DNA of 64,000 nucleotides from Advenella mimigardefordensis DPN7 (GCF_000521505.1 NZ_CP003915.1:4650001-4714000); one strand, 5' to 3'. Positions 30,585 through 41,456 are shown, counted from the stretch's first letter. Translations and numbers: made by a program. The notes: generated from the letters alone by a model not told the origin.

Positions 30585-31109
30585 TTAAGCGGCTTCCTTC
30601 TGATCGCGCACAGCAGCAAGGCCGCGAACGAATTTGGTTGGAACTTCATTAAGCGTACGCACAAATTGTGTAACAGGTGCCTGCATGGTACCCAACAGTT
30701 TGGACAACAGCTCTTCGCGAGAAGGCATGGTGGCCAGGGCTTTGACGCCGTTGGGATCAAGGATGCTGCCTGGAAGGGCACCACCTTTGAGTACGATCTT
30801 GTCATTCGTTTTAGCGAATGTAGACAGTACTTTTGATGCAGAAACAGGATCTTCACTGATCGCATAGATCAGTGGACCAGTCAGCTGATCAGACAAACCT
30901 TCGAAAGGCGTGCCATTGATCGCGCGACGGGCCAGCGTGTTTTTCAGAACACGCAGATAAACACCTGATTCACGTGCAGATTTGCGCAATACGGTGACAG
31001 AAGCAACGTCAATACCACGGTACTCAGCAACAATAATGGATTGTGCATTCGCTACCTGAGCGGATACTTCCTCGATTACTGCCGCTTTCTCATTACGATT
31101 GAGACTCAC
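30585..31109 (-). CDS. rplJ: 50S ribosomal protein L10
   Basis: 174 residues with start GTG 31109 ([15 protein letters not shown]), preceded by ATGGAGTG ten bases upstream. An in-frame upstream ATG at 31163 would add 18 unconserved residues inside the structured leader. The core [36 protein letters not shown] is typical. L10 anchors L7/L12 to the ribosome and usually represses its own operon. Confidence 0.96.
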   Translation of the reverse strand: MSLNRNEKAAVIEEVSAQVANAQSIIVAEYRGIDVASVTVLRKSARESGVYLRVLKNTLARRAINGTPFEGLSDQLTGPLIYAISEDPVSASKVLSTFAKTNDKIVLKGGALPGSILDPNGVKALATMPSREELLSKLLGTMQAPVTQFVRTLNEVPTKFVRGLAAVRDQKEAA

Positions 31110-31352
31110 GGTTTGAACACTCCATCTAAAGACGCGGCTGGGAACAGTTCCCAATTGCGTCAACCATATGCGGCGTACCTCTGGTCGAGCTCTGCTAAGA
31201 ATTCTTCCATGGGACGCCGTCTACGCAGGATCCGGACTTACTGCTCCGGTTTTAAGCCGCCCTGCTTTTGCCATAAAGACAAAGAGGGCCGCTCCAGCGG
31301 TCTTTGACAGCAATGCCTGATGCGCGATCAGGCACAGCCCAAAGTTCTGTTA
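31110..31352 (-). promoter_or_regulatory. Structured rplJ leader, candidate L10 autoregulatory element
   Basis: The 243 bases between rplA and rplJ contain several hairpins on the minus strand: GCCTGAT/ATCAGGC near the 5' end, CCGC-TGGA-GCGG inside AAAGA...TCTTT, and CCGGA-GCAGTAAG-TCCGG. In E. coli the equivalent leader binds L10(L12)4 and controls rplJL translation. That function is inferred from position and structure. Confidence 0.6.
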
Positions 31353-32048
31353 TCAGATTGCCAGTGAGGCAACCTCGATTTTCGCTCCGCCACCCATGGT
31401 GGATGAAACGGCCAGCTTACGCAGGTAAACACCCTTGGACGTCGCAGGACGTGCCTTGTTCAGGGCATCAACCAATGCAGCCAGATTTGACTGAAGTTTG
31501 TCGATGTCGAAAGATGCACGACCGATTGTGGCGTGAATAATACCTGCCTTGTCGGTACGGTACTGAACCTGACCGGCTTTGGCGTTTTTCACAGCAGTTG
31601 CCACGTCGGGCGTCACTGTACCCACTTTAGGGTTAGGCATCAGGCCACGTGGACCCAGGATCTGACCCAGTGTACCAACGATACGCATTGTGTCAGGAGA
31701 CGCAATCACGATATCGAAGTTGAACTGACCAGCCTTGATCTGTTCTGCCAGGTCTTCCATACCAACGATATCGGCGCCGGCAGCCTTGGCGGCTTCGGCT
31801 TTCTCGCCCTGGGCAAATACAGCCACACGAACGGATTTACCGGTACCCGCAGGCAATACAACAGAGCCACGAACCAGTTGGTCGGATTTCTTGGGATCAA
31901 TACCCAGCTGAACGGCCACGTCGATAGATTCATCGAACTTGGCTGTCGCTGTTTCCTTGACCAGTGTCAGGGCTTCAGCAACAGGATACAGCTTGTTACG
32001 ATCAATTTTGGAAGCAATAGCTGCCGCGCGTTTGGTTACTTTAGCCAT
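31353..32048 (-). CDS. rplA: 50S ribosomal protein L1
   Basis: 231 residues. The sequence [23 protein letters not shown] is followed by the two-domain L1 fold, including the [16 protein letters not shown] signature. Its ATG overlaps the rplK stop (TAATG). L1 also typically represses translation of the rplKA message. Confidence 0.98.
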   Translation of the reverse strand: MAKVTKRAAAIASKIDRNKLYPVAEALTLVKETATAKFDESIDVAVQLGIDPKKSDQLVRGSVVLPAGTGKSVRVAVFAQGEKAEAAKAAGADIVGMEDLAEQIKAGQFNFDIVIASPDTMRIVGTLGQILGPRGLMPNPKVGTVTPDVATAVKNAKAGQVQYRTDKAGIIHATIGRASFDIDKLQSNLAALVDALNKARPATSKGVYLRKLAVSSTMGGGAKIEVASLAI

Positions 32049-32482
32049 TAGTTCACTCCTTCAACCGTAATACCCATGCTGCGGGCACTGCCGGCAATCG
32101 TACGTACTGCGGCGTCAAGATCGGCAGCAGTCAGATCAGGTTCTTTTGTTTTTGCGATTTCTTCAGCCTGTGCACGTGTCAGTGTACCCACTTTGTCTAC
32201 GTGCGGACGTGGAGAACCTTTCTGGATACCGGCCGCTTTCTTGATCAGAATGGTGGCCGGTGGCGTTTTCATGATAAATGTGAAAGATTTATCAGCAAAC
32301 GCGGTAATCACGACAGGAATCGGCAGACCAGGTTCCATGCCCTGAGTCTTGGCATTGAAGGCCTTGCAGAATTCCATAATGTTCAGGCCACGCTGACCCA
32401 GCGCAGGACCGATTGGGGGTGATGGGTTGGCTTTCCCTGCAGGTACCTGCAGTTTGATAAAGCCGACGATTTTCTTCGCCAT
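32048..32482 (-). CDS. rplK: 50S ribosomal protein L11
   Basis: 144 residues. [20 protein letters not shown] and the [19 protein letters not shown] signature are present, with the RNA-binding C-terminal domain ending [11 protein letters not shown]. It binds the GTPase-associated centre of 23S rRNA. It is the first gene after nusG with a 72-base gap. Confidence 0.98.
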   Translation of the reverse strand: MAKKIVGFIKLQVPAGKANPSPPIGPALGQRGLNIMEFCKAFNAKTQGMEPGLPIPVVITAFADKSFTFIMKTPPATILIKKAAGIQKGSPRPHVDKVGTLTRAQAEEIAKTKEPDLTAADLDAAVRTIAGSARSMGITVEGVN

Positions 32483-32554
32483 GCTATGCTCCTTACGGGT
32501 TCAATCGCAGCATCATGCCGCTCCCCGGGGTTAATGAAACAGTTAAAGAACCAA

Positions 32555-33088
32555 TCAGGTTTTTTCGACCTGACTGAAGTCCAGTTCTACCGGCGTGGCG
32601 CGACCAAAAATGGTCACATTGACACGCACCTTGCTTTTCTCGTAATTGACTTCTTCCACGTTGCCATTGAAATCAGCAAACGGACCTTCCTTGACGCGCA
32701 GCATTTCGCCCACTTCAAAGAGGATTTTCGGACGGGGTTTCTCAACACCTTCTTCAATCTGAGAAAGGATTTTTTCCACTTCTTTCTCAGAGATCGGTGC
32801 CGGACGATTGCCCGATCCACCCAGGAACCCGGTCACACGATTGGTGTTTTTAACCAGATGCCAGGTTTCGTCTGTCAGATCCATTTCAACCAGCACATAG
32901 CCAGGAAAGATCCGACGTTCAGTAATGGCTTTCTGCCCGCCACGCATTTCGATCACTTCCTCGGAAGGCACCAGAATGCGGCCAAATGATGTTTGCAGGC
33001 CAGCCCGCTCGATTCGCTCAAGCAGGGCCTTATGAACACTTTTTTCCATGCCAGAAAAGACATGCACAACGTACCAACGTTTACTCAT
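32555..33088 (-). CDS. nusG: Transcription termination/antitermination protein NusG
   Basis: 177 residues. The NGN domain starts [24 protein letters not shown], and a KOW domain follows in the C-terminus ([32 protein letters not shown]). It couples RNA polymerase to ribosomes and Rho. It is ten bases downstream of secE. Confidence 0.97.
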   Translation of the reverse strand: MSKRWYVVHVFSGMEKSVHKALLERIERAGLQTSFGRILVPSEEVIEMRGGQKAITERRIFPGYVLVEMDLTDETWHLVKNTNRVTGFLGGSGNRPAPISEKEVEKILSQIEEGVEKPRPKILFEVGEMLRVKEGPFADFNGNVEEVNYEKSKVRVNVTIFGRATPVELDFSQVEKT

Positions 33089-33098
33089 CGCCTGTCCT

Positions 33099-33479
33099 TT
33101 AATTCCAGCCTAAAAACACGCCGTAAATGATCCACTCAATCAGTTTGTCAACAAGCCACAGGAAAATGGCCATCACAATGACAAAGGCAAAGACGATTCC
33201 GGTCATCTGGATGGTTTCAGCACGTGTTGGCCAGACCACCCGCTTGAGTTCCGAATAGGAACCGGTAGCAAAATCCACTGAACGGCGTCCTGCTTCGCTG
33301 AACCAGAAAATCAAAGCAGCAATAACCAGACTGCCAACAAACATACCGACACGGGCATAGATATTCATATCAGAAAAATATGAATATGCGAAAATGCCGA
33401 TGGCAATAATGGCCACCGCCAGTACGATCTTATACTTGTCTGACGGTGTTGTTACGGTTTCTACACTGCTATTTGACAT
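33099..33479 (-). CDS. secE: Preprotein translocase subunit SecE
   Basis: 126 residues, the three-helix form also found in E. coli. Two N-terminal transmembrane helices (about 18-36 and 42-61) precede the conserved amphipathic segment [17 protein letters not shown] and the essential third helix (about 92-115). It is part of the SecYEG channel and is co-transcribed with nusG. Confidence 0.95.
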   Translation of the reverse strand: MSNSSVETVTTPSDKYKIVLAVAIIAIGIFAYSYFSDMNIYARVGMFVGSLVIAALIFWFSEAGRRSVDFATGSYSELKRVVWPTRAETIQMTGIVFAFVIVMAIFLWLVDKLIEWIIYGVFLGWN

Positions 33480-33513
33480 GTTAAATTGAGCTGTTTACAG
33501 CCCCACAAATGGG

Positions 33514-33589
33514 TGGCAGGGGCAGTAGGAATCGAACCTACAACCTTCGGTTTTGGAGACCGACGCTCTGCCAATTGAGCTATACCCCT
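33514..33589 (-). tRNA. tRNA-Trp (anticodon CCA)
   Basis: A 76-nt cloverleaf with encoded 3' CCA. The acceptor AGGGGTA pairs with TGCCCCT, the anticodon loop is CTCCAAA and the T-loop is GTTCGATTC. It lies between tuf and secE, as in many proteobacteria. Confidence 0.95.
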
Positions 33590-33622
33590 GTAAACCTGTC
33601 TTCTGCGCGGTTCAGAAGCGGA

Positions 33623-33652
33623 GGGTAGTGCATATAACACTATACACTACCC
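33623..33652 (-). terminator. Hairpin between tuf and tRNA-Trp
   Basis: A perfect 8-bp stem GGGTAGTG/CACTACCC with a 14-base loop, 37 bases after the tuf stop. It has no U-run, so it may be an RNA-processing or partial termination signal rather than a full terminator. Confidence 0.4.
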
Positions 33653-33688
33653 AGGCACCGCGTTGTACTGCAATGGCTATTACTGCAA

Positions 33689-34879
33689 TTACTTCGTGAT
33701 TTTAGCAACCACGCCGGCGCCGACGGTACGGCCACCTTCGCGAATCGCGAAGCGCAGACCTTCTTCCATCGCGATCGGAGCGATCAATTCTACGTCCATT
33801 GATACGTTATCGCCTGGCAGAACCATTTCTTTGTCTTCCGGCAGTTTGATCGTACCGGTTACGTCCGTTGTACGGAAGTAAAACTGGGGACGATAGCCCT
33901 GGAAGAATGGTGTGTGACGACCGCCTTCTTCTTTAGACAGAATATACACCTCGGCTGAGAAGCCGGTGTGGGGTTTGATTGATCCGGGTTTGGCCAGAAC
34001 CTGACCACGCTCTACGTCTTCACGTTTTGTACCACGCAGCAAAATACCCACGTTATCGCCGGCCTGACCTTCGTCCAGCAGCTTGCGGAACATTTCCACG
34101 CCTGTACATGTGGTTTTAACCGTGTCTTTGATACCGACGATTTCGATCTCTTCACCCACCTTGATGATTCCGCGCTCGATACGACCGGTCACAACCGTAC
34201 CGCGGCCAGAGATAGAGAACACGTCTTCAACGGGCATCAGGAACGTACCGTCAACTGCACGCTCGGGGGTTGGGATGTAGGTGTCCAGTGCTTCTGCCAG
34301 AGACAGGATGGCCTGTTTGCCCAGTGGGCCTTCGTCGCCTTCCAGTGCCAGTTTGGCAGAACCCTTGATCACAGGCGTATCGTCGCCTGGGAAGTCGTAT
34401 TTGGACAGCAGCTCGCGCACTTCCATTTCGACCAGTTCCAGCAGCTCTTCATCGTCAACCATGTCGGCTTTGTTCAGGAACACAACAATGTAAGGCACGC
34501 CAACCTGACGTGACAGCAGGATGTGTTCACGTGTCTGAGGCATCGGGCCGTCAGCAGCTGAACATACCAGAATCGCGCCGTCCATCTGCGCCGCACCCGT
34601 GATCATGTTTTTAACATAGTCAGCGTGTCCGGGGCAGTCTACGTGTGCGTAGTGGCGGGTCTCGGTTTCGTATTCAACGTGAGAGGTGTTGATCGTGATA
34701 CCACGCGCTTTTTCTTCAGGCGCCGCGTCAATCTGGTCGTAGCCTTTGGCTTCGCCGCCAAAGTGCTGTGACAATACCGTTGTAATCGCCGCTGTCAGCG
34801 TTGTTTTTCCATGGTCAACGTGACCAATCGTACCTACGTTTACGTGTGGTTTGGTACGTTCAAACTTACCTTTTGCCAT
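33689..34879 (-). CDS. tuf: Elongation factor Tu
   Basis: 396 residues. The GTP-binding motifs [13 protein letters not shown] and NKAD are intact. The RGITI effector loop and domains II and III are complete. It delivers aminoacyl-tRNA to the ribosome. It lies in the tRNA-Tyr, Gly, Thr, tuf, tRNA-Trp operon order that resembles E. coli tufB. A second tuf copy is usually present elsewhere but is not in this window. Confidence 0.98.
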   Translation of the reverse strand: MAKGKFERTKPHVNVGTIGHVDHGKTTLTAAITTVLSQHFGGEAKGYDQIDAAPEEKARGITINTSHVEYETETRHYAHVDCPGHADYVKNMITGAAQMDGAILVCSAADGPMPQTREHILLSRQVGVPYIVVFLNKADMVDDEELLELVEMEVRELLSKYDFPGDDTPVIKGSAKLALEGDEGPLGKQAILSLAEALDTYIPTPERAVDGTFLMPVEDVFSISGRGTVVTGRIERGIIKVGEEIEIVGIKDTVKTTCTGVEMFRKLLDEGQAGDNVGILLRGTKREDVERGQVLAKPGSIKPHTGFSAEVYILSKEEGGRHTPFFQGYRPQFYFRTTDVTGTIKLPEDKEMVLPGDNVSMDVELIAPIAMEEGLRFAIREGGRTVGAGVVAKITK

Positions 34880-34925
34880 TACCGACTCCTGAAGATTGGG
34901 GCTGGATAAATAATTAAAACGCTTG

Positions 34926-35000
<75 letters not shown>

Positions 35001-35077
35001 AAATTCTTTCTAACAACTTGTTCCGGCCATATAAATTAACGTACATATGGCCTGAACAATAGGAAACCGGTGCGGGA

Positions 35078-35151
35078 TGGAGCGGGTGAAGGGAATCGAA
35101 CCCTCATCATCAGCTTGGAAGGCTGTTGCACTACCATTGTGCTACACCCGC
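35078..35151 (-). tRNA. tRNA-Gly (anticodon TCC)
   Basis: 74 nt with encoded CCA. The acceptor is GCGGGTG/CACCCGC, the anticodon loop CTTCCAA and the T-loop GTTCGATTC. It is the second tRNA of the tuf operon. Confidence 0.95.
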
Positions 35152-35338
35152 AGGATCCTGAAACGTTCCTGCATTCGCAATTTGTTATTGTTGAGGCGGT
35201 ACTATTCGTATCCCAATATCACCACTGCTACAACCGAAGGATAACCACTTGCGGCAGATGCAAAACTGCAAATCTGGGCAACTTACTCACTCCGGCAGCC
35301 AATGACTAACAAAAGCCTTCACAAAGAACAAATTCGGC

Positions 35339-35424
35339 TGGTGGTGGAGGTTGGATTCGAACCAACGTAGGCGTAAGCCAACAGATTTACAGTCTGCCCC
35401 CTTTAGCCACTCGGGCACTCCACC
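35339..35424 (-). tRNA. tRNA-Tyr (anticodon GTA)
   Basis: An 86-nt class II tRNA with long variable arm and encoded CCA. The acceptor is GGTGGAG, the anticodon loop CTGTAAA and the T-loop GTTCGAATC. It is the first gene of the tRNA-tuf operon. The 187 bases between it and tRNA-Gly show no gene. Confidence 0.95.
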
Positions 35425-35437
35425 AAGAGAACTACGG

Positions 35438-35466
35438 ATTATGTAGTACTTGCGGTTCGCTGTCAA
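35438..35466 (-). promoter_or_regulatory. Strong sigma-70 promoter of the tRNA-tuf operon
   Basis: On the minus strand a perfect -35 TTGACA (35461-35466) is followed by a 17-base spacer and -10 CATAAT (35438-35443). The start of transcription would be a few bases before tRNA-Tyr at 35424. This is the best promoter match noticed in the window. Confidence 0.85.
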
Positions 35467-35564
35467 GTACTAATTGCAGGCAAAACGACGATTCGTTCGA
35501 TTTACCACGCATTTTTACCAAACTGTCGGAAATTGGCTGCACTTTTTCCTGACAGCCGGGGTCT

Positions 35565-36584
35565 TCAGCTTTCCAGAATATTGCTCAATCCCTGTTTTTC
35601 CAACAGCGAGTTCAGGTGCTCCCAGCCGTGAAAATCAATCAGCAGCTGGCCCTTGTCCTTGCTACCCATTTTCAGGCTGACACGGGTACCCAGATGGTCT
35701 GAGAGCGCCTCTTCAAGGCGTTCCACATCCCGATTCACCGCTTTGGGCTTGGGCGCCGCCTTGCTCTTGCCGACGCTGTTGACCAGTCTCTCGGTTTCAC
35801 GCACAGATAGCTGACGCGCCACAACCTGGTTGGCCAGAATGATCTGGGTTGCCGAATCCACTGCCAGCAGGGCGCGGGCATGGCCCATATCCAACTGGCC
35901 CTGCAACAGGAAATTCTGGACCGGCTGCGCCAGATTCAGCAGACGCAGCAAGTTGCTGGTGAGCGAACGGGAACGGCCAATCGCCTGCGCGGCCTGCTCG
36001 TGGGTGAACTGAAACTCATCAATCAGCCGTTTTACCCCCTGGGCTTCTTCCAGCGGATTCAGGTCTTCGCGCTGAATATTCTCGATCAGTGCCATCACAG
36101 CCGCGTTTTCGTCGGCCACCTCGCGTACCAGCACCGGCACTTCGGCCAGACCGGCCAGTTTGGCTGCCCGGAAACGGCGCTCACCGGCGATGATTTCGTA
36201 CTTCTCCGGCTGATCTCCGGCTATCGGGCGAATCAGGATCGGCTGCATGATGCCCTGACTGCGCACCGACTCAGCCAGTTCGTTCAGCGCAGCCTCGTCC
36301 ATTTGGGTACGGGGCTGGTATTTACCGGCACGAATCTGACTCAGCGGTACGCTGGAGGGCAATTCCGGTCCCTTGTTCTCGTCCCGGGACAGATCCTCGA
36401 TCACATTGATGTCGTTACCCAACAGCGCAGATAATCCGCGACCCAGGCCCTTGGTCTTCTTTGCCGCAGCAGGGGCTACCCTGGACACCGTTTTTGCCGC
36501 GGCTTTGGAAGCGGCTTTCGCGGGCGTTTTCGTTGTACTTTTGGCTGCGGTCTTGCCGGCCGTTTTCGATGACGCAGTTGCCAT
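35565..36584 (-). CDS. parB: Chromosome-partitioning protein ParB
   Basis: 339 residues. After an unusual Ala/Lys/Thr-rich N-terminal tail of about 42 residues comes KGLGRGLSALLG, then the CTP-binding ParB/Sulfiredoxin motif (GERRFRAAKLAGL), a helix-turn-helix (FTHEQAAQAIGRSRSLTSNLLRLL) and the C-terminal dimerisation domain. It binds the parS sites found near 40.05 and 40.13 kb. It follows parA by eight bases. The tail resembles histone-H1-like sequence; the alternative start would lie near the GLGRG motif. Confidence 0.95.
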   Translation of the reverse strand: MATASSKTAGKTAAKSTTKTPAKAASKAAAKTVSRVAPAAAKKTKGLGRGLSALLGNDINVIEDLSRDENKGPELPSSVPLSQIRAGKYQPRTQMDEAALNELAESVRSQGIMQPILIRPIAGDQPEKYEIIAGERRFRAAKLAGLAEVPVLVREVADENAAVMALIENIQREDLNPLEEAQGVKRLIDEFQFTHEQAAQAIGRSRSLTSNLLRLLNLAQPVQNFLLQGQLDMGHARALLAVDSATQIILANQVVARQLSVRETERLVNSVGKSKAAPKPKAVNRDVERLEEALSDHLGTRVSLKMGSKDKGQLLIDFHGWEHLNSLLEKQGLSNILES

Positions 36585-36592
36585 GATTTCCT

Positions 36593-37393
36593 CTATTTTT
36601 CCTTATCCATTGCTTTGACGCGCTTGATGACTTCGGCACCAAATTCCCGATAGGCCTTGGCACCACGCGACGACTTATCGTACAGAACGCCGGGGATGCC
36701 ATGACTGGGGGCTTCTGCCAGCCGCACATTGCGGGGCACGACAGATTTGAATACGTTATCGCCGAAGTGCTCCAGCAGTTGTTCTGAGACCTGCTGCTGT
36801 AACGTCACGCGGGAATCATACATCACGCGCAATAACCAGATCATTTTCAGATCAGGGTTGATGTTCTTATGCACCCGCTTGATGGTATTGACCAGGTCTG
36901 AAAGGCCCTCCAGTGCAAAATACTCGCACTGCATCGGAATGATAACGCCATTCGAACACGTCAGCCCGTTCAGAGTCAGCAGTGAAAGCGTTGGGGGGCA
37001 ATCGATCAGAACAAAATCATAATCGCCGGCAACCTGAGCAATCGCGTTCTTTAACTGATGCTCCCGTTCTTCCAGTTCATACAAATCGAAATCTGCACCG
37101 GACAGTTCCCGGTTACCGGGCAGCACGTCGTAGCCCCCGGTTTCCGAACGCACGCGTACATCAGCGATGCTGGCCTCGCCAATCAGCACCTGATAAATGT
37201 TTAAGCTTAAACTATTTTTATCAATGCCACTGCCCATGGTTGCATTGCCCTGCGGATCCAGATCCACCAGCAATACCCGCTTCTTTTGTAACGCCAGACT
37301 GGCAGCCAGATTAATTGCCGTCGTCGTTTTACCTACCCCTCCCTTCTGGTTTGCAATACAGAATACGCGGGGCGATTTTATTTCATTTGTCAT
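36593..37393 (-). CDS. parA: Chromosome-partitioning ATPase ParA
   Basis: 266 residues. The deviant Walker [11 protein letters not shown] (about 17-26), the Walker A' region DLDPQGNAT and the Walker [12 protein letters not shown] are present. It drives segregation of origins with ParB. The ATG lies inside the rsmG end, overlapping by 11 bases. Confidence 0.96.
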   Translation of the reverse strand: MTNEIKSPRVFCIANQKGGVGKTTTAINLAASLALQKKRVLLVDLDPQGNATMGSGIDKNSLSLNIYQVLIGEASIADVRVRSETGGYDVLPGNRELSGADFDLYELEEREHQLKNAIAQVAGDYDFVLIDCPPTLSLLTLNGLTCSNGVIIPMQCEYFALEGLSDLVNTIKRVHKNINPDLKMIWLLRVMYDSRVTLQQQVSEQLLEHFGDNVFKSVVPRNVRLAEAPSHGIPGVLYDKSSRGAKAYREFGAEVIKRVKAMDKEK

Positions 37394-38081
37394 ATTTTCC
37401 TACTTGCTGCAACCATACAAGACAACGCTCAGCATCCAGTTCCGGCACGTTCAGTTTCTGAACCTGCCCAACTGTCCACGCGCCCTTTTCTTCCAGCTGT
37501 GACACTTCGTCTGACGCCAGCCGCCCTTTCATTGCGACCAGATGTCCGTCACTACCCACATGCATGCCAGACCAGTCACTGAAATCGACCAGCGACGCAA
37601 AGGCTCGCGAAATAACCAGGTCGGCCTGAGCGGGCGGCTTGCGTTCGATACGAATATGTTCAGATACCAGATTAGGCAATTTAAGTACACCTGCGGCCTG
37701 CCTGATAAATGCCGTTTTCTTTTCAACGGCATCAATGCAGCACACCTGCCAGTCAGGCTTCATTATAGCCAGGACTGCCCCCGGCAGACCACCACCTGAG
37801 CCCACATCCAGTACAGAAATTGTCCGCCCTGGGGCAAACTTGTCACTCAGTGGATTAATCACGGACAAACTATCGAAAACGTGCTGAATCAGCACTTTGT
37901 CCGGATCTCTTAAGGCCGTCAGGTTATACACTTTATTCCAGCGCAATAGCTGATCCTGATAACCGATCAATTGCGCTATCTGGGCATCGGATATCGATAG
38001 CCTCAGACTGCTGGCTGCGCCGGCGATGCGTTCCTGACGCCCTGCTTTCACTTGCTCATTCATACCCACCGGCTCATTCAT
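37383..38081 (-). CDS. rsmG: 16S rRNA (guanine-N7)-methyltransferase RsmG
   Basis: About 232 residues. The S-adenosylmethionine motif [17 protein letters not shown] and the conserved upstream [25 protein letters not shown] are clear. It methylates G527 of 16S rRNA. ATG 38081 overlaps the mnmG stop; TTG 38084 and ATG 38063 are alternatives that cannot be separated from sequence. It belongs to the mnmG-rsmG-parA-parB operon. Confidence 0.93.
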   Translation of the reverse strand: MNEPVGMNEQVKAGRQERIAGAASSLRLSISDAQIAQLIGYQDQLLRWNKVYNLTALRDPDKVLIQHVFDSLSVINPLSDKFAPGRTISVLDVGSGGGLPGAVLAIMKPDWQVCCIDAVEKKTAFIRQAAGVLKLPNLVSEHIRIERKPPAQADLVISRAFASLVDFSDWSGMHVGSDGHLVAMKGRLASDEVSQLEEKGAWTVGQVQKLNVPELDAERCLVWLQQVGKYDK

Positions 38082-40014
38082 CAATTGCGACGGACGCTGT
38101 TTTGCGCAGGGTCTTAGCCGAGAGCTGCAGGCGTTTCAGGTAGATCAACAGAATGGAAATGGCTGCCGGTGTCACACCCGAAATGCGGCGTGCCTGGCCC
38201 ACCGTCTCGGGGCGTGCATCTTTCAGTTTCTGCCGTACTTCGAAAGACAGGCTAGCCACTGCGTCATAATCCAGATCTGCAGGAATACGCTGCTCTTCCA
38301 GATGACTCTGACGCTTAACTTCCTCCTGCTGACGGGCGATATAGCCGGCATACTTCACCTGAATTTCCACCTGCTCCCTGACTGCCTCGGAAAGCGGTTC
38401 CGCAGAGGCCAGTACCGAGCCATCTTCAGTGGCTGCATTGGTTAGCGTGTCATACGTCACGGACGGGCGTTTCAACAGATCGGCAAGCGAGTAATCGCGC
38501 TCCAGTTGCGAACCCAGGAGTTTTTCAGATACGTCAGCATTGAACGTTCGGGGCGACACACGCGTACCGGCGAGCCGGGAAATTTCCTGCTGAACCGCAT
38601 CACGCTTGGTGTTAAAGAAGGCCCACCGCGCATCGTCAACCAGCCCCAATTCCCGCCCTATTTCCGTCAAACGAAAATCGGCATTATCTTCACGCAAGCT
38701 AAGCCGATACTCTGCACGCGAGGTAAACATCCGGTAGGGCTCGGTTACTCCTCGCGTGACCAAATCATCTACCAATACACCTAAATACGCCTCGTCACGT
38801 TTCGGCGTCCATGAATCAAGCCCTCTGGCCAGCCTGGATGCATTCAGCCCGGCAAGCAAGCCCTGAGCGGCGGCTTCTTCATAGCCCGTCGTGCCATTTA
38901 TCTGTCCGGCAAAAAACAGGCCGGAAATCACTTTGGTTTCCAGACTGCGTTTGAGTCCACGTGGATCAAAATAATCATACTCAATGGCGTAGCCAGGGCG
39001 CAGTACATGTGCGTTTTCGAGACCAGGCAAAGTGTGAATCAGATTTAACTGCACATCAAAGGGCAAACTGGTTGATATCCCATTGGGATAAATCTCATTC
39101 GTCAGCAAACCCTCTGGTTCCAGAAATATCTGGTGCGAGTCTTTGTCAGCAAAGCGGTTTATCTTATCTTCAATAGACGGACAATATCTTGGCCCTATTC
39201 CATCGATCACACCCGTATACATGGGAGAACGATCCAGACCACCGCGAATGATATCGTGGGTTTGTGTATTGGTATGCGTAATCCAGCACGAAATCTGGCG
39301 CGGATGCATCTCTACCGACCCCATATAGGAAAACACCGGCACCGGATCAGAATCTCCGGGCTGTTCTTCCAGTTTACTGAAATCAATGCTACGAGCATCA
39401 ATACGTGGTGGTGTACCTGTTTTAAGGCGCCCTTGCGGCAGATTCATTTCCTTAAGCCGCTGTCCAAGACTGATTGCCGGGGGATCGCCCGCCCTGCCCG
39501 CAGAATAATTATTCAATCCCACGTGAATTAAGCCATTCAGAAAGGTACCTGCAGTCAGAACCACCGTTTTCGAACGAAACACCACACCGATCTGGGTTTT
39601 GGCTCCAACCACCCTATCCCCTTCAAGAATAAGATCATCGACAGCCTGCTGGAACAGCCACAAATTCTGCTGATTTTCCAGACGAGAACGAATTGCCTGT
39701 TTATATAGCAGCCGATCAGCCTGCACTCGCGTTGCCCGTACTGCCGGGCCTTTGGAACTATTGAGAATTCTGAACTGAATTCCGCCTTCATCCGCAGCAA
39801 TTGCCATTGCGCCACCCAGAGCGTCGATCTCTTTAACCAAATGCCCCTTCCCTATCCCACCAATTGACGGATTGCAGGACATCTGCCCCAACGTTTCAAT
39901 ATTATGGGTCAGCAACAAGGTTTTGGATCCGGAGCGGGCAGCAGCAAGCGCGGCTTCAGTACCGGCGTGACCTCCACCAACAACAATGACGTCAAATTCG
40001 TCTGGGTAGTTCAT
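38074..40014 (-). CDS. mnmG: tRNA uridine 5-carboxymethylaminomethyl modification enzyme MnmG
   Basis: 646 residues. The FAD motif [19 protein letters not shown] is at the N-terminus, with [22 protein letters not shown] and the C-terminal tRNA-binding domain. With MnmE (encoded at 59.1 kb here) it modifies wobble uridines. It is the first gene left of the replication origin and was formerly called gidA. Confidence 0.97.
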   Translation of the reverse strand: MNYPDEFDVIVVGGGHAGTEAALAAARSGSKTLLLTHNIETLGQMSCNPSIGGIGKGHLVKEIDALGGAMAIAADEGGIQFRILNSSKGPAVRATRVQADRLLYKQAIRSRLENQQNLWLFQQAVDDLILEGDRVVGAKTQIGVVFRSKTVVLTAGTFLNGLIHVGLNNYSAGRAGDPPAISLGQRLKEMNLPQGRLKTGTPPRIDARSIDFSKLEEQPGDSDPVPVFSYMGSVEMHPRQISCWITHTNTQTHDIIRGGLDRSPMYTGVIDGIGPRYCPSIEDKINRFADKDSHQIFLEPEGLLTNEIYPNGISTSLPFDVQLNLIHTLPGLENAHVLRPGYAIEYDYFDPRGLKRSLETKVISGLFFAGQINGTTGYEEAAAQGLLAGLNASRLARGLDSWTPKRDEAYLGVLVDDLVTRGVTEPYRMFTSRAEYRLSLREDNADFRLTEIGRELGLVDDARWAFFNTKRDAVQQEISRLAGTRVSPRTFNADVSEKLLGSQLERDYSLADLLKRPSVTYDTLTNAATEDGSVLASAEPLSEAVREQVEIQVKYAGYIARQQEEVKRQSHLEEQRIPADLDYDAVASLSFEVRQKLKDARPETVGQARRISGVTPAAISILLIYLKRLQLSAKTLRKTASVAIDE

Positions 40015-40044
40015 TTTGTTCTTTCAATAGTAGAAATGGCGAAA

Positions 40045-40060
40045 TGTTCCACGTGGAACA
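40045..40060. promoter_or_regulatory. parS: parS site 1
   Basis: TGTTCCACGTGGAACA is a perfect 16-bp palindrome fitting the bacterial parS consensus TGTTNCACGTGNAACA. It lies 30 bases upstream of mnmG, in the same region as the parAB operon. Confidence 0.93.
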
Positions 40061-40125
40061 TTAAAAGGGGTTCTTGCGGAAATGCTATTTTAAACGCTAT
40101 AGCAGATAAAAGACATTCTCTACAT

Positions 40126-40141
40126 TGTTCCACGTGGAACA
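40126..40141. promoter_or_regulatory. parS: parS site 2
   Basis: A second identical TGTTCCACGTGGAACA palindrome, 81 bases from the first. Paired sites of this kind nucleate ParB spreading near the origin. Confidence 0.93.
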
Positions 40142-40143
40142 AT

Positions 40144-40254
40144 TGTGGATAACTATGTTGATAACACGGTGAATATGCTGTGGGTATATAGGTATTGTTT
40201 GTGCATAAGATCATCAACAATCAGGCATAATAAAGATTATAGCCCTGTTGATAA
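40144..40254. other. DnaA-box group upstream of mnmG (part of origin region)
   Basis: TGTGGATAA at 40144-40152 is a perfect reverse DnaA box. TGTTGATAA at 40156-40164 and 40246-40254 each differ by one base. The stretch is AT-rich after 40190 and abuts parS 2. Whether this or the group beyond the aminotransferase gene is the unwinding site is open. Confidence 0.6.
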
Positions 40255-40280
40255 AATTAATACAGTAAGAGACGCAAAAA

Positions 40281-41456
40281 GTGATTACAAGCATTTCATC
40301 CAAACTTCCGGCCGTTGGAACCACAATTTTCACCGTTATGACCAAAATGGCGGCCGATTTCAACGCTACAAACCTTGGTCAAGGCTTCCCGGACTTCGAT
40401 CCGGACCCAAAACTCACCGATCTGGTTACCCAGGCAATGAAAACGGGACACAACCAGTACCCCTATATGCCTGGCGACCAGCTGTTGCGTAGCAACATCG
40501 CAAAAAAGGTCAAAACACTATATGGCCATCAATATGACGAGAATACTGAGATAACGGTTACCAGTGGGGCAACCGAAGCATTAATGGCTGCCATTCTTGC
40601 CGTAGTCAATGCCGGTGACGAAGTTATTGTTCTCGAACCGAGTTATGACTCGTACGTGCCGGCCATTCGTTTGGCTGGTGGAACCCCGGTTTTTGTGCCA
40701 TTAGTCGCGCCTGGTGATGAACAAAGCAGTTATTCAGTGGACTGGGACAGAGTAGGGGAGGCGATTACCCCTAAAACCCGATTGATGATTCTGAATTTTC
40801 CTCACAATCCTACGGGGATCACCTTAGGGGCCAGTGATCTGGATGCGCTGGAAACCATTGTTGCCGACACAAAGGTACTTTTGATTGCAGATGAAGTGTA
40901 CGAGCACATCGTTTTTGATGAAAAACCGTTCCTGAGTCTGAGTAGTCGTCCCGCACTGGCAGCGCGAACCTTCCATATCTCTTCATTCGGCAAAACGTAT
41001 CACACCACCGGCTGGAAAATAGGTTATTGCTGTGCGCCTGTAGAAATGACTGCTGAATTAAGAAAAGTGCATCAGTTTATGGTTTTTACCGTCAGTTCTC
41101 CGATGCAGGTCGCTTTAGGTATTTACAGCGAAGATCCTTCCACCTATCTGACATTACCTGCGTTTTACCAGGAAAAACACGATTTTCTCTATGAAGGCCT
41201 GAAGCAGACACGGTTTAAACCCATTCGCAGCCAGGGAACCTTTTTCCTCCTGGCAGATTATTCGGAGATTTCTCAGGAAAACGAACTGGCTTTTGCGAAA
41301 TGGCTGACTCAGGAGAAGAAAGTTACCTTAATTCCGGTTTCTGCTTTCTATCGTAATCCCGATGATGTGGAATCGAACCATAACCTGGTTCGCTTTTGTT
41401 TTGCAAAAAAACAGGGAACCCTGGAACAGGCACTTTCGGTGTTGAAGCACCTCTAG
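40281..41456 (+). CDS. Pyridoxal-phosphate aminotransferase, methionine/class I type
   Basis: 391 residues, fold type I. The PLP lysine is Lys238 in SSFGKTYHTTGWKIGY. NFPHNPTG (172-179) and ADEVYEH (203-209) carry the Asn, Asp and Tyr that hold the cofactor. It resembles the YbdL/methionine-kynurenine aminotransferase group. The start is GTG 40281 with only a weak AAGAGA upstream. It lies between two DnaA-box clusters at the origin, which is an unexpected place for a metabolic gene but not unprecedented. Confidence 0.85.
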   Translation: MITSISSKLPAVGTTIFTVMTKMAADFNATNLGQGFPDFDPDPKLTDLVTQAMKTGHNQYPYMPGDQLLRSNIAKKVKTLYGHQYDENTEITVTSGATEALMAAILAVVNAGDEVIVLEPSYDSYVPAIRLAGGTPVFVPLVAPGDEQSSYSVDWDRVGEAITPKTRLMILNFPHNPTGITLGASDLDALETIVADTKVLLIADEVYEHIVFDEKPFLSLSSRPALAARTFHISSFGKTYHTTGWKIGYCCAPVEMTAELRKVHQFMVFTVSSPMQVALGIYSEDPSTYLTLPAFYQEKHDFLYEGLKQTRFKPIRSQGTFFLLADYSEISQENELAFAKWLTQEKKVTLIPVSAFYRNPDDVESNHNLVRFCFAKKQGTLEQALSVLKHL

